DNA of 64,000 bases from the NCBI GenBank assembly GCA_905116865.2, contig CAJHNH020000791.1, positions 1,041,383 through 1,105,382 of the forward strand, in the 5' to 3' direction. Shown here piece by piece: positions 20,062 through 32,309 of the stretch (positions are counted from its first letter, which is position 1; each line of letters opens with the position of its first letter). The position numbers and the translations under genes are program-made. The notes beneath the pieces are model-generated. The model made no database searches. It saw nothing but the letters and a program-made list of their open reading frames with translations, and was not told where the DNA came from. The stretch is from Candidula unifasciata. Lineage: Eukaryota > Mollusca > Gastropoda > Stylommatophora > Geomitridae.

Positions 20062-20650
20062 TAAGCCATAAAGATGAGTACCACAGAGGGATCACATGGT
20101 CACTGTTTATCTGGCATCATAAAGATGAGTACCAGAGAAGGATCATTTGGTCACTGTTTATCTGGCATCAAAAAGATGAGTACCACAGAGGGATCACATG
20201 GTCACTGTTTATCTGGCATCAAAAAGATGAGTACCAGAGAGGGATCATTTGGTCACTGTTTATCTGGCATCAAAAAGATGAGTACCAGAGAGGGATCATT
20301 TGGTCACTGTTTATCTGGCATCATTAAGATGAGTACCAGAGAGGGGTCATTTGGTCACTGTTTATCTGGCATCAAAAAGATAAGTACCAGAGAGGAATCA
20401 TTTGGTCACTGTTTATCTGGCATCAAAAAGATAAGTACCAGAGAGGGATCATTTGGTCACTGTTTATCTGGCATCAAAAAGATAAGTACCAGAGAGGGAT
20501 CATTTGGTCACTGTTTATCTGGCATCATAAAGATGAGTACCAGAGAGGGATCACATGGTCACTGTTTATCTGGCATCATAAAGATGAGTACCAGAGAGGG
20601 ATCACATGGTCACTGTTTATCTGGCATCATTAAGATGAGTACCAGATTGT
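20062..20650. repeat. 51-bp minisatellite, about 11.5 copies
   Basis: Exact 51-bp (17-codon) period with AAGATGAGTACCAGAGAGGG, ATCATTTGGTCACTGTTTAT and CTGGCATCA. The period keeps one frame open for 298 codons (Met-Ser-Thr-Arg-Glu-Gly-Ser repeats). No homology or splice context supports a protein. Confidence 0.9.
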
Positions 20651-21044
20651 CTGGGAAGGAAAATGAGGAAGGGAACTGGCCAACAGGTATCATATTTCCA
20701 GACAGCACAGGCTTCAAATATCAGATCACAGTGGCAGTATCAGCCATGACACTATCCATATCTGTCATTGATGTGTGTGTTTCTCTCATCCTGGATTTCT
20801 CCATGTTTGGTTGTGTGCTTTCTACAAGATTCTACTCAGATAGATGTGTGAGTACTCCAGTCTCCAGTAGGTCACATAAAGAGTCTCTGAATACAGCACA
20901 CAAACTCTGTACATGCCTGCATAACAGAATCTCACATACTGTTGATGTAAAATTTCATGTGGGTAGATGATTGTGTAAAACATTTCATCTGGACATGTAC
21001 TTACTTTTTGATTTCTTACTAGTGATGGATGTTTGACATGCACT

Positions 21045-21560
21045 GTAAGCACGCAGAGTTATCTATCACTCAGTTTAACTAGCACACAGATTTATCTATC
21101 ACACAGTTTAACTAGCACACAGATTTATCTATCACACAGTTTAACTAGCACACAGATTTATCTAACACACAGTTTAACTAGTACACAGATTTATCTATCA
21201 CACAGTTTAACTAGCACACAGATTTATCTAGCACACAGTTTAACTAGCACACAGATTTATCTATCACACAGTTTAACTAGCACACAGATTTATCTATCAC
21301 ACAGTTTAACTAGCACACAGACTTATCTATCACACAGTTTAACTAGCACACAGATTTATCTAACACACAGTTTAACTAGCACATGTGTTTATCAAACACT
21401 CAGGTTTAACTAGCACAAGTGTTTATCAAACACTCAAGTTTAGCTAGCACAAGTGTTTATCAAACACTCAGGTTTAACTAGCACATGGGTTTATCAAACA
21501 CTCAGGTTTAACTAGCACAAGTGTTTATCAAACACTCAGGTTTAACTAGCACATGCGTTT
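21045..21560. repeat. 33/34-bp minisatellite, two successive subtypes
   Basis: Left subtype contains CACAGTTTAACTAGCACACA plus GATTTATCTAT. Right subtype (from about 21390) contains GTTTATCAAACACTCAGGTT plus TAACTAGCACAA. They share TTTAACTAGCACA, so the right block derives from the left or vice versa. Confidence 0.95.
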
Positions 21561-21764
21561 ATTCAATTTTGTTGAAACCTCATCCTTGTCTGGGAGAAAC
21601 AGGCCTATAATTGACTACCTGCGAATCAGAGGGAGTAGAAAACCTCCATGTTCTTGTACTGTGTAAAGTTTAATCTAGCCTGACTGAGACCCTGTCTGCT
21701 CAAACAGAGATAGACTGTACCTGTAAGCTGCCTCAGCCTCAGTCTCGGCTAGTGTCATGGCAGC

Positions 21765-21893
21765 AACCGCAACACAACCTCAAGTTCCCTGTCTTCTCCA
21801 CATTCACTGGCAGCAGCTACAACACAACCTCAAGTTCCCTATCTTCACTGGCAGCAGCTACAACACAACCTCAAGTTCCCTGTCTTCACTGGC
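21765..21893. repeat. 42-bp repeat, 3 copies
   Basis: Units contain GGCAGCAGCTACAACACAAC and CTCAAGTTCCCT. Confidence 0.9.
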
Positions 21894-22085
21894 TGCAAGT
21901 TCTGGTTTATTTTTGTGTGTGGCCACCTCTGGACAGGGTCTTGTTCAAGAACTGGAATTTGGTCAGCTCTTCTGTTTATAGATCTGGATTTTTGAATGCA
22001 GACTGTTGGTTCCTCACCTTTCAGACAGATGCATTCCAACTTTGAAGGAAACATCCCTAGTTAGTTGTCTTGTACAAGATGCCTT
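21890..22085 (-). repeat. Dispersed SINE-like repeat, family A copy 2
   Basis: Minus strand shows the family order: ACTAACTAGGGATGTTTCCT, GCATCTGTCTGA, GGAACCAACAGTCTGCAT, CCAGATCTATAAA and TTCTTGAACAAGACC. The 3' end is lost at the neighbouring 42-bp repeat. Confidence 0.75.
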
Positions 22086-22611
22086 TTAGAAAGGCAATGG
22101 GTCAGTTTTGTTTCCCTAAAATGGGACCCAGCAGACAGGGGAGCTGTGCCAGTCATGTTCAAACACAAGCAAATTGCCAGCCGTGATTTCTGGTCAGTCA
22201 GCACACACAGATTTGGGTGAACATGTGATAGCTGATTATTATTGCTATAGAATGTCCAGCTTCAGACAGATCAGGATTGTTTTGTGATGGCCCTGTGCTA
22301 GTCACTGTTGGGATTGTTTGGACTTTATGCTGATAAGTATTGTTGTTTACTTACACGTGTCGATCACATATCTTGTTTTCATTTGTTGTTAAATACAGTG
22401 TTATTATTTCTTATTCATTTCATAAAGTCCAGCATTTTGAGGTGATCCCTGGGAAGGTTAACTCAAACAACAGTGCCTGCGGAAAAAAGGATGTGTCGGC
22501 TGAAAGGTGCAAATATCTCCATGTTGTAAACAGGCACAACACATTGACATCTTCGGATAAATCCTAGGGAAGCAGAAGGCATAATTCTGTTTAACCTGGC
22601 AAAGACTTCTG

Positions 22612-24836
22612 ACATTTAGCGCCAGGTGTTACTAGCAGATGTGATCACACGTGACATTTAGCACCAGGTGTTACTAGCAGATGTGATCACACCTGACATT
22701 TAGCACCAAGTGTTACTAGCAGATGCGATCACACGTGACATTTAGCACCAGCTGTTACTAGCAGATGTGATCACACCTGACATTTAGTACCAGGTGTTAC
22801 TAGCAGACGTGATCACACCTGACATTTAGCACCAAGTGTTACTAGCAGATGCGATCACACGTGACATTTAGCACCAGGTGTTACTAGCAGATGTGATCAC
22901 ACCTGACATTTAGTACCAGGTGTTACTAGCAGACGTGATCACACCTGACATTTAGCACCAGGAGTTACTAGCAGATGTGATCACACCTGACATTTAGCAC
23001 CAGGTGTGACTAGCAGAGGCAATCACACGTGACATTTAGCACCAGGTGTTACTAGCAGATGAGTTCACACCTGACATTTAGCAACAGGTGTTACTAGCAG
23101 ATGTGATCACACATGACATTTAACATCAGGTGTGACTAGCAGACGCAATCACACGTGACATTTAGCACCAGGTGTTACTAGCAGATGCGATCACACCTGA
23201 CATTTAGCACCAGGAGTTACTAGAAGATGTGATCACACCTGACATTTAGCACCAGGTGTTACTAGCAGATGAGATCACATGTGACATTTAGCACCAGGTG
23301 TGACCAGCAGATGCAATCACATGTGACATTTAGCATCAGGTGTTACTAGCAGATGTGATCACACATGACATTTAGCACCAGGTGTGACTGGCAGATGTGA
23401 TCACATGTGACATTTAGCACCAGGTCGTACTAGCAGACATGATTACACATGACATTTAGCACCAAGTGTTACTAGCAGATGTGATCACACATGACATTTA
23501 GCACTAGGTGTTACTAGCAGATGTGATCACACCTGACATTTAGCACCAGGTGTGACTAGCAGATGTGATCACACAGGACATTTAGCACCAGGTGTTACTA
23601 GCAGATGTGATCACACCTGACATTTAGCACCAAGTGTTACTAGCAGATGCGATCACACGTGACATTTAGCACCAGCTGTTACTAGCAGATGTGATCACAC
23701 CTGACATTTAGTACCAGGTGTTACTAGCAGACGTGATCACACCTGACATTTAGCACCAAGTGTTACTAGCAGATGCGATCACACGTGACATTTAGCACCA
23801 GGTGTTACTAGCAGATGTGATCACACCTGACATTTAGTACCAGGTGTTACTAGCAGACGTGATCACACCTGACATTTAGCACCAGGAGTTACTAGCAGAT
23901 GTGATCACACCTGACATTTAGCACCAGGTGTGACTAGCAGAGGCAATCACACGTGACATTTAGCACCAGGTGTTACTAGCAGATGAGTTCACACCTGACA
24001 TTTAGCAACAGGTGTTACTAGCAGATGTGATCACACATGACATTTAACATCAGGTGTGACTAGCAGACGCAATCACACGTGACATTTAGCACCAGGTGTT
24101 ACTAGCAGATGCGATCACACCTGACATTTAGCATCAGGAGTTACTAGAAGATGTGATCACACCTGACATTTAGCACCAGGTGTTACTAGCAGATGTGATC
24201 ACATGTGACATTTAGCACCAGGTGTGACCAGCAGATGCAATCACATGTGACATTTAGCATCAGGTGTTACTAGCAGAGGTGATCACACATGACATTTAGC
24301 ACCAGGTGTGACTGGCAGATGTGATCACATGTGACATTTAGCACCAGGTCGTACTAGCAGACATGATCACACATGACATTTAGCACCAAGTGTTACTAGC
24401 AGATGTGATCACACATGACATTTAGCACTAGGTGTTACTAGCAGATGTGATCACACCTGACATTTAGCACCAGGTGTGACTAGCAGATGTGATCACACAG
24501 GACATTTAGCACCAGGTGTTACTAGCAGATGTGATCACATGTGACATTTAGTACCAGGTGTTACTAGCAGATGTGATCACACATGACATTTAGCACCAGG
24601 TGTTACTAGCAAATGTGATCACACATGACATTTAGCACTAGGTGTTACTAGCAGATGTGATCACACCTGACATTTAGCACCAGGTGTGACTAGCAGATGT
24701 GATCACACATGACATTTAGCACCAGGTGTTACTAGCAGATGTGATCACATGTGACATTTAGTACCAGGTGTTACTAGCAGATGTAATCGCATGTGACATT
24801 TAGCACCAGGTGTTACTAGCAGACGTGATCACACAT
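22612..24836. repeat. 42-bp satellite, about 53 units, with a 924-bp higher-order repeat
   Basis: Units read GACATTTAGCACCAGGTGTT then ACTAGCAGATGTGATCACAC and CT. Diagnostic variants recur exactly 924 bp (22 units) apart: the CCAGCTGTT unit at 22751 and 23675, and the GCAACAGG unit at 23081 and 24005. Each unit holds a perfect palindrome TGTGATCACA and an inverted pair ACACCTG ... CAGGTGT with an 11-nt loop. Confidence 0.97.
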
Positions 24837-24884
24837 GGGGATGACATGGATGCATTTGTAACCACTGCATCATTGTATCAGTGA

Positions 24885-25105
24885 TCACACCTCTAGTGCT
24901 GTTATTTGGCTGTTGGTAGGGGAAACATTCAAGAGAGTCCAGTGTCAAGGACATATAGGTGTGTCTCTAGTGCTGTTATTTGGCTGTGGGTATGGGAAAC
25001 ATTCAAGACAGTCCAGTGTCAAGGACATATATGTGTGTCTCTAGTGCTGTTATTTGGCTGTTGGTAGGAGAAACATTCAAGACAGTCCAGTGTCAGTTAA
25101 ATCAA
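24885..25105. repeat. 74-bp repeat, 3 copies
   Basis: Units start CTCTAGTGCTGTTATTTGGC and contain GAAACATTCAAGA and GTCCAGTGTCA. Confidence 0.9.
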
Positions 25106-25364
25106 ATAGGTCTGAAGAGAGAGAAACAGCATATGGTGAGAAAAATCAAGAGTAGAATGCTTAGAAGAGGGTATCCAAGAGGTGGTAGAATGTTGTATCT
25201 GCGACCTGATTCTGCCAGAAATGTTCATCTGAATTGTATTTTTTCACTGTTTCGGCCTACTTCTAGTGAAAAAATACACTTCATATTTTCAGCTAATGGT
25301 TCTGTGATTAATGTTTGGTGAAATGATCACATCTTCTTCTTGTCCACCGGTCTCACCATGACAG

Positions 25365-25668
25365 CAACAAGATCCTTGTTAAGTCTTCACTGTGGGAACA
25401 TAGAACAGTGTGGCACTGGCAGAGTTGAGTTAGAACTCTGTGAGATCCCAGTCATCTGAACTGGGACAAGATCCTTCTGAAGTCTTCACTGTGGGAACAT
25501 AGAACAGTGTGGCACTGGCAGAGTTGAGTTAGAACTCTGTGAGATCCCAGTCATCTGAACTGGGACAAGATCCTTGTGAAGTCTTCACTGTGGGAACATA
25601 GAACAGTGTGGCATCTGGCAGAGTTGAGTTAGAACTCAGGGAGATCTAGGTCATCTGAACTGGGGCAG
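25365..25668. repeat. 99-bp repeat, 3 copies
   Basis: Units start ACAAGATCCTT and contain CACTGTGGGAACATAGAACA, TTGAGTTAGAACTC and CATCTGAACTGGG. Confidence 0.9.
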
Positions 25669-25938
25669 GCTCTACAAGAGCCGTGATGTAGAGATCTGCT
25701 TCCCCTCTCCTAGCTCAGCAGCCACCAGGGTGTGAAAGACAGGCTCTGGTCGTTTACATGTGAGGGGATACATGTCAGGACATGCCCAGTTGTATGATGG
25801 AGACACCTGTAGGATTGTGTCACACAATGGTATTACATCTGTTGTGGCAACTTGGGTGTTCTTGCTGCTGTTCCTTCCATTGTTGTCGTTCTTGCTAAAC
25901 ACTGCTACTCCTGTAATGTTCTATATGCATGCACTTAT

Positions 25939-25944
25939 AATAAA
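25939..25944 (+). promoter_or_regulatory. Possible poly(A) signal AATAAA
   Basis: AATAAA followed by AGTTTTGTAATTGTTGTGTT, a GU-rich downstream element. No gene was recognised upstream of it, so its use is unknown. Confidence 0.25.
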
Positions 25945-26084
25945 AGTTTTGTAATTGTTGTGTTTTTCTTGTTGTATGTTTAACTTATTGGCAAATTTGT
26001 CTTGCATTTGGGCAGCACTGACTTCCTAAGTAATTTGTTTCATGTTTGGGATATGTTTGTGACTGGAAAGAGAAACTGCAAATC

Positions 26085-26312
26085 ATAGCTTCATATGTTT
26101 GTGACAGCACAGACCAATAAACTCTGATTCATAACTTGATGTGTTTGTGACAACACAGACAAATAAACACCAATTCATAACTTGATGTATATGTGATGAC
26201 ATAGATAAATAAAAACCATTTCTTAACTTGACATGTTTGCAGACAAACTCTAATTCATAAGGTGATGTGTCTGTGACTACATAGACAGGTAAATCTAATT
26301 CATAACATGAAG
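26085..26312. repeat. Degenerate 46-bp repeat, about 5 copies
   Basis: Units share TTCATAACTTGATGTGTTTG, TGAC and ACAGACAAATAAAC. Confidence 0.8.
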
Positions 26313-26322
26313 CGTCTGTGAT

Positions 26323-26842
26323 TGTCACATACCTCTGGGTGACCTTGCTGGTCCGTGGCTCGTAACTGGGCCTATGACAGACAAACTAACCTTTGACACA
26401 CACTGAACCCGAACGCACACAGAGCACACACAACAATCTTTATTGCAAGTACAGGTAATACAATAGACAGTTGACTTCCCGCTGTGTGGCCACCTATTGC
26501 CTGGACCCTCTGGCCGAACGGGCTTTACAATCGCCTCGTTCCCCAGTACGTTCTACAGACAATCTCCTGGTGCACAAACCACAGCACGGCGAGATACGTT
26601 CTTTAATATTGACACACTGAACAACCAAACGTCACCACCTCTGTGTAGTGCAGGATCAGTATGACAAGGCTAGACATTCTCTCACAGAACATGCACCTAA
26701 ACGTCGCACACCGAATGTCCTGTGTTCCTTTCACCTCGTGTCTCTTGACCCGTTCACCTGCTCAGTCCCCAAAGGGGGTAATGGTGTTGCGAACTTGTCT
26801 GCAACAGAGTTCACCCTTTCTTGTCGTGGCCAGGCGGTTTAT
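26323..26842 (-). mobile_element. Truncated solo LTR, copy A
   Basis: Inverted homologue of the LTR at 45691-46545. The 3' terminus TGTGACA (plus strand TGTCACA, 26323-26329) and a reverse-strand AATAAA (26439-26444) are kept. A segment of about 200 bp present in the other copy is missing, and the 5' part ends where the 27-bp minisatellite starts. No internal retrovirus-like coding region is attached. Confidence 0.7.
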
Positions 26843-26844
26843 GC

Positions 26845-27035
26845 AGATAATGGTCTGCAGTACAGATCTACAGATAATGGTCCACAGTACAGATCTACAG
26901 ATAATGGTCTACAGTACAGATCTACAGATAATGGTCTACAGCACAGATCTACAGATAATGGTCTACAGTACAGATCTACAGATAATTGTCTACAGTACAG
27001 ATGTATAGATAATGGTCTAAAGTAGAGATCTACAG
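26845..27035. repeat. 27-bp minisatellite, about 7 copies
   Basis: Units of CAGATAATGGTCTACAGTAC plus AGATCTA. It replaces the 5' part of the adjacent LTR. Confidence 0.9.
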
Positions 27036-27059
27036 AGACACATCTACTCCTAGATATAC

Positions 27060-27175
27060 TACGGCGATATCATGAAGCAAGACACAGTGACATAGCAAAA
27101 GTATCTGGTAGTGACGGCGATATGATCAAGCTAGACACAGTGACATGGCAAAAGTGTCTGTTGGTGAAAAGAAAC
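27060..27175. repeat. 53-bp duplication
   Basis: Two copies of a block with GGCGATAT, AGACACAGTGACAT and GCAAAAGT. Confidence 0.75.
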
Positions 27176-27179
27176 ATAA

Positions 27180-28480
27180 ACATGAACTTCATGAAATAAC
27201 AATATAGGTCATATATAATAACTGTTTAACATAAAGGCACGAAATTATATTATTAATGTAGATGTGCCAAACGTTTTCATAACCTCTTGCCGACCGACAT
27301 AATAACACTCCTCATAGATACTAGCGCTTTTATACATATCATTATGTCAACATTATTATGATGACCAGATTTCTGGTGAAATCTCGTGACACAAATTTAG
27401 CTTTAATAAACGGCCACGTTTATTGACACGGACTGATGTTTTGACGTTTCCAAGGCAACCATATCTATCTTCTCAGTTTCAGAGATTGTGGGAGCTAGAG
27501 AGCCAATTAACAAATCCCAGACTGGGATTAGTTACAAGATAAACATTCAAAGACCGAAAGCACAATAGAGTGGATTTAATTACAACCATCACCGAGGGTG
27601 GAAGGTTAACAGACTGACGCGCCCCTCCACCCCCCTCCCCCACGTCTCTTCCCGCCCCACTGACAATGAGCTATTAAGCGAGGAGAAAATGTTTAATCGA
27701 CAGGGAAAAGTCTGGCACATTTCGAAGTCTAACTGCTCATTGAATGTATTTGGTACAGAAATAAGTGTTACTTTGAAACTTTGTATCATGTCATCTCTGG
27801 GAAATAGGTGCAATTTTGTCGTTATATTACTATATTAGATAAATATAATTAGTTATGAGACATAAGACAGATGACGATGACATCAACTATATAAACTCAA
27901 TGATTGGGTGATTCGTTTATGTCGACACTACAAGAGAGAGAGAGAGAGAGATAGAGAGAGAGACAGAGAGACAGAGAGAGAGATTATACATCAGTTTCAA
28001 ATACTGTAGTATCGTCTGCTCACTAGTTTAAATGATTTCCTAGGTGACGATCTCTGTCCATGTGGCTTGTTTTAACGCTGTCGGTAAGTGCCCAAGACAG
28101 AACTAACAAAACAGACTATACATGTCTTAACCTCACAGGAGGCAAGCAAACTAATCCTGTACACAGTGTGCCATATTTCTTTTGTCTGTTATGATCAAAC
28201 GTGAGAAATACAATCGTACACACAAAACGTTGTTTGGGACAGAAAGAGAACAAGCAGTCAGTGGCAGTCTACTGCTCAAGACAGGAACGTGATGTAGACC
28301 AGCACAACTGGGAACTCCCAGGCAGCAGTTCCGGTAGATTAGTTCAGGCGGAACTTTGAATGATACTTTTTAATTAGCTGAAAACTCAGAAAACCTACAC
28401 CAACTATTAGACATTGCTGTATTAGAGAGTGCCAAAAAAAAAAAACTTCCCTTGAAAATCAAGAAAACATAAACAATGAT
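27180..28480. other. Intergenic, no gene recognised; GA microsatellite at 27931-27983
   Basis: AT-rich apparently unique sequence. The only structured element is a (GA)n-type tract. Short frames show no family resemblance. Confidence 0.6.
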
Positions 28481-29115
28481 TCTATCAACAATGGAGATAA
28501 CTTTAACATGTGACGTGGCAATTGAAGGAAAAGTTCTTAACCAAGTTAATACATTCAAGTATTTGGGGGACATTCGTGACGTCAGCTGGACGATCTGTGA
28601 CAGAAATTAAAAGCAGAACTGGCTAGGCACCGACAGCATTTCAGAAGATAAAAAGTATCTGATCAATAAATCATTCTCCTTAAACATCAGAAAACGAGTC
28701 CTGAAATGTTATATCGTGTCTGTTCTGTTGTCTGGTGGTGAGACCTGGAATGTTACATCGAGATGTTTCTGTTGTATGGTGGTGAGACCTGGAATGTTAC
28801 ATCGAGATGTTTCTGTTGTATGGTGGTGAGACCTGGAATGTGAGCAAACAAATTATGAAGAGTTTAGAGGCTGCTGAGATGTGGTTCTTGAGAAGAATGT
28901 TGAGAATATATTGGACTTCCAGAATAACCATTATTGAATGCCTGGAAATGACTAATGAAAGTAGAACATTATATACAACAATGAGAAGGAGACAAACAAA
29001 GTTCTTTGGTCATGTGATGAGAAAAGGAGCAATAGCAAATATCGTGACGCCAAGAAAGATCACTAGTAGAAGAGGCAGAGGCAGACCAAGAGAAATTAAG
29101 GTGGATGGCTTAAGA
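28480..29115 (+). mobile_element. LINE remnant, C-terminal part of ORF2
   Basis: Plus strand reads, with stops, VNTFKYLG, then NIRKRVLKCYIVSVLLSGGE-TWNV, then LEAAEMWFLRRMLRIYWTSR and RRRQTKFFGHVMRKGA. This is the post-RT C-terminal region typical of many non-LTR elements. A stop near 28608 and an internal 47-bp triplication at 28713-28836 show it is dead. Confidence 0.8.
28713..28836. repeat. About 45-bp triplication inside the LINE remnant
   Basis: Three copies containing GTGGTGAGACCTGGAATGT, with TTACATCGAGATGTTTCTGT between them. It repeats the LINE segment that encodes Gly-Gly-Glu-Thr-Trp-Asn-Val, so this minisatellite seed lies in transposon coding sequence. Confidence 0.85.
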
Positions 29116-29120
29116 CATAC

Positions 29121-29247
<127 letters not shown>

Positions 29248-29339
29248 CAGTGTTGCTGTATGGCCGTGAATTTTGGGATCTAATGATGAGCCAGTATTAC
29301 AGTAGGGCCGTGATACCTGCAGTGTGAATGAATAAATGA

Positions 29340-29522
29340 AACCAAACTTGGAGGCCGCGTAGATGTGATTTCTGGGACGCTGATACAGTGGACAGACACA
29401 GCCACTGACACTGACTGCCTGGAAATGGCGGATGACATTAGAGAATCATGTACAACTGTAATAAAGAGGCAGTCGCTCTTTCTTCAGGCATATGAGAAAG
29501 GGAAAAGCATCAGAGAACATCG
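29340..29522 (+). mobile_element. Second, more decayed copy of the same LINE C-terminus
   Basis: The sequence GGAGGCCGCGTAGATGTGAT corresponds to the Leu-Glu-Ala-Ala-Glu-Met-Trp stretch of the copy at 28870, with stops. CTGCCTGGAAATGGCG and GCATATGAGAAAGGG follow at the matching distances in shifted frames. Confidence 0.6.
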
Positions 29523-32305
29523 CGATGGACCATCTGTAGTGCCGTGATGGACAATCTGAAGTGCCGTGATGGACCATCTGTAGGGCCGTTATAGACCATC
29601 TGTAGGGCCGTGATGAACCATCTGTAGTGCCGTGATGGACCATCTGTAGGGCCGTGATGGACCATCTGTAGGGCCGTGATGGACGATCTGTAGGGCCGCG
29701 ATAAACCATCTGTAGGGACGTGATGAACCATCTGTAGTGCCGTGATAGACCATCTGTAGGGCCGTGAAGGAGCATCTGTAGGGTCGTGATGAACCATCTG
29801 TAGTGCCGTGATGAACCATCTGTAGGGCCGTGATGGACGATCTGTAGGGCTGTAATGGACCCTCTGTAGTGCCGTGATGGACCATCTGTAGGGCCGTGAT
29901 GGACCATCTGTAGTGCCATGATGGACCATCTTTAGTGCCGTGATGGACCATCTGTAGTGCCGTGATGGACCATCAGTAGGGCCGTGATGGACCATCTGTA
30001 GGGCCGTGATGGACCATCTGTAGTGCCGTGATGGACCATCTGTAGTGCCGTGATGGACCATCTGTAGTGCCGTGATGGACCATCTGTAGTGCCGTGATGA
30101 ACCATCTGTAGTGCCGTGATGAACCAACTGTAGGGCCGTGATGGACCATCTGTAGGGCCGTGATGGACCATCTGTAGGGACGTGATGAACTATCTGTAGT
30201 GCCGTGATGGACCATCTGTAGGGCCGTGATGGACCATCTGTAGGGCCGCGATGAACTATCTGTAGGGACGTGATGAACCATCTGTAGTGCCGTGATAGAC
30301 CATCTGTAGGGCCGTGATGGACCATCTGTAGGGTCGTGATGAACCATCTGTAGTGCCGTGATGAACCATCTGTAGGGCCGTAATGACCATCTGTAGGGCT
30401 GTGATGGACCCTCTGTAGTGCCGTGATGGACCATCTGTAGTGCCGTGATGGACCATCTGTAGGGCCGTGATGGACCATCTGTAGTGCCGTGATGGACCAT
30501 CTTTAGTGCCGTGCTGGACCATCTGTAGTGCCGTGATAGACCATCTGTAGTGCCGTGACGAACCATCTGTAGGGCCGTAATGAACCATCTGTAGTGCCGT
30601 GATGGACCATGTGTAATGCCGTGATGGACCATCTGTAGGGCCGTGATGAACCATCTGTAATCCCGTGATTAACCATCTGTAGTGCCGTGATGTACCATGT
30701 GTAGTGCTGTGATGGACCATCTATAGGGCCGTGATGAACCGTCTATAGTGCCGTGATGGACTATGTGTAGTGCCGTGATGGACCATCTGTAGTGCCGTGA
30801 TGGACCATGTGTAGTGCCGTGATGGACCATCTGTAGGGCCGTGATGGACCATCTGTAGTGCCATGATGGACCATCTTTAGTGCCGTGATGGACCATCTGT
30901 AGTGCCGTGATGGACCATCAGTAGGGCCGTGATGGACCATCTGTAGTGCCGTGATGGACCATCTGTAGTGCCGTGATGGACCATCTGTAGTGCCGTGATG
31001 GACCATCTGTAGTGCCGTGATGGACCATCTGTAGTGCCGTGATGGACCATCTGTAGTGCCGTGATGAACCATCTGTAGTGCCGTGATGAACCAACTGTAG
31101 GGCCGTGATGGACCATCTGTAGGGCCGTGATGGACCATCTGTAGGGACGTGATGAACCATCTGTAGTGCCGTGATGGACCATCTGTAGGGCCGTGATGGA
31201 CCATCTGTAGGGCCGCGATGAACTATCTGTAGGGACGTGATGAACCATCTGTAGTGCCGTGATAGACCATCTGTAGGGCCGTGATGGACCATCTGTAGGG
31301 TCGTGATAAACCATCTGTAGTGCCGTGATGAACCATCTGTAGGGCCGTGATGACCATCTGTAGGGCTGTGATGGACCCTCTGTAGTGCCGTGATGGACCA
31401 TCTGTAGTGCCGTGATGGACCATCTGTAGGGCCGTGATGGACCATCTGTAGTGCCGTGATGGACCATCTTTAGTGCCGTGCTGGACCATCTGTAGTGCCG
31501 TGATAGACCATCTGTAGGGCCGTGACGAACCATCTGTAGGGCCGTAATGAACCATCTGTAGTGCCGTGATGGACCATGTGTAATGCCGTGATGGACCATC
31601 TGTAGGGCCGTGATGAACCATCTGTAATCCCGTGATGAACCATCTGTAGTGCCGTGATGTACCATGTGTAGTGCTGTGATGGACCATCTATAGGGCCGTG
31701 ATGAACCGTCTGTAGTGCCGTGATGGACTATGTGTAGTGCCGTGATGGACCATCTGTAGTGCCGTGATGGACCATGTGTAGTGCCGTGATGGACCATTTG
31801 TAGTGCCGCGATGGACCATCTGTAGTGCCGTGATGGACCATTTGTAGGGCCGTGATGAACCATCTGTAGTGCCGTGATGAACCATCTGTAGTGCCATGAT
31901 GAACTATCTGTAGTGCCGTGATGGACCATCTGTAGTGCCGTGAAGGACCATCTGTAGTGCCGTGATGAACCATCTGTAGTGTCGTGATGGACCATCTGTA
32001 GTGCCGTGAAGGACCATCTGTAGTGCCGTGATGAACCATCTGTAGTGCCGTGATGGACCATCTGTAGTGCCGTGATGGACCATCTGTAGGGCCGTGATAG
32101 ACCATCTGTAGTGCCGTGATGAACCATCTGTAGTGCCATGATGGACCATCTGTAGTGCCGTGATGGACCATCTGTAGTGCCATGATGGACCATCTGTAGT
32201 GCCGTGATGGACCATCTGTAGGGTCGTGATGAACCATCTGTAGGGTCGTGATGAACCATCTGTAGTGCCGTGATGAACCATCTGTAGGGCCGTGATGGAC
32301 CAGCT
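29523..32305. repeat. 22-bp satellite, about 126 units, with a 967-bp higher-order repeat
   Basis: Units of ATGGACCATCTGTAGTGCCG plus TG, with GGG/GTG and GGA/GAA alternants. Diagnostic variants recur 967 bp apart: GGCCGCGATG (30244 and 31211), the unit before GGACCCTCTG (30401 and 31368), and GTGCTGGACC (30511 and 31478). Each unit carries the palindrome GATGGACCATC. Minus-strand frames of up to 460 codons are artefacts of a stop-free unit. Confidence 0.97.
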
Positions 32306-32309
32306 GTAC

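Noticed and set aside
22612..24836. CRISPR-like array or CRP-type operator array (TGTGATCACA)
   Set aside because: Units are contiguous without unique spacers, and the genome is eukaryotic; the palindrome's resemblance to a bacterial operator is coincidental.
30877..32259. 460-codon minus frame (Thr-Ala-Leu-Gln-Met-Val-His-His repeats)
   Set aside because: Generated by the 22-bp stop-free satellite unit; all three minus frames are open.
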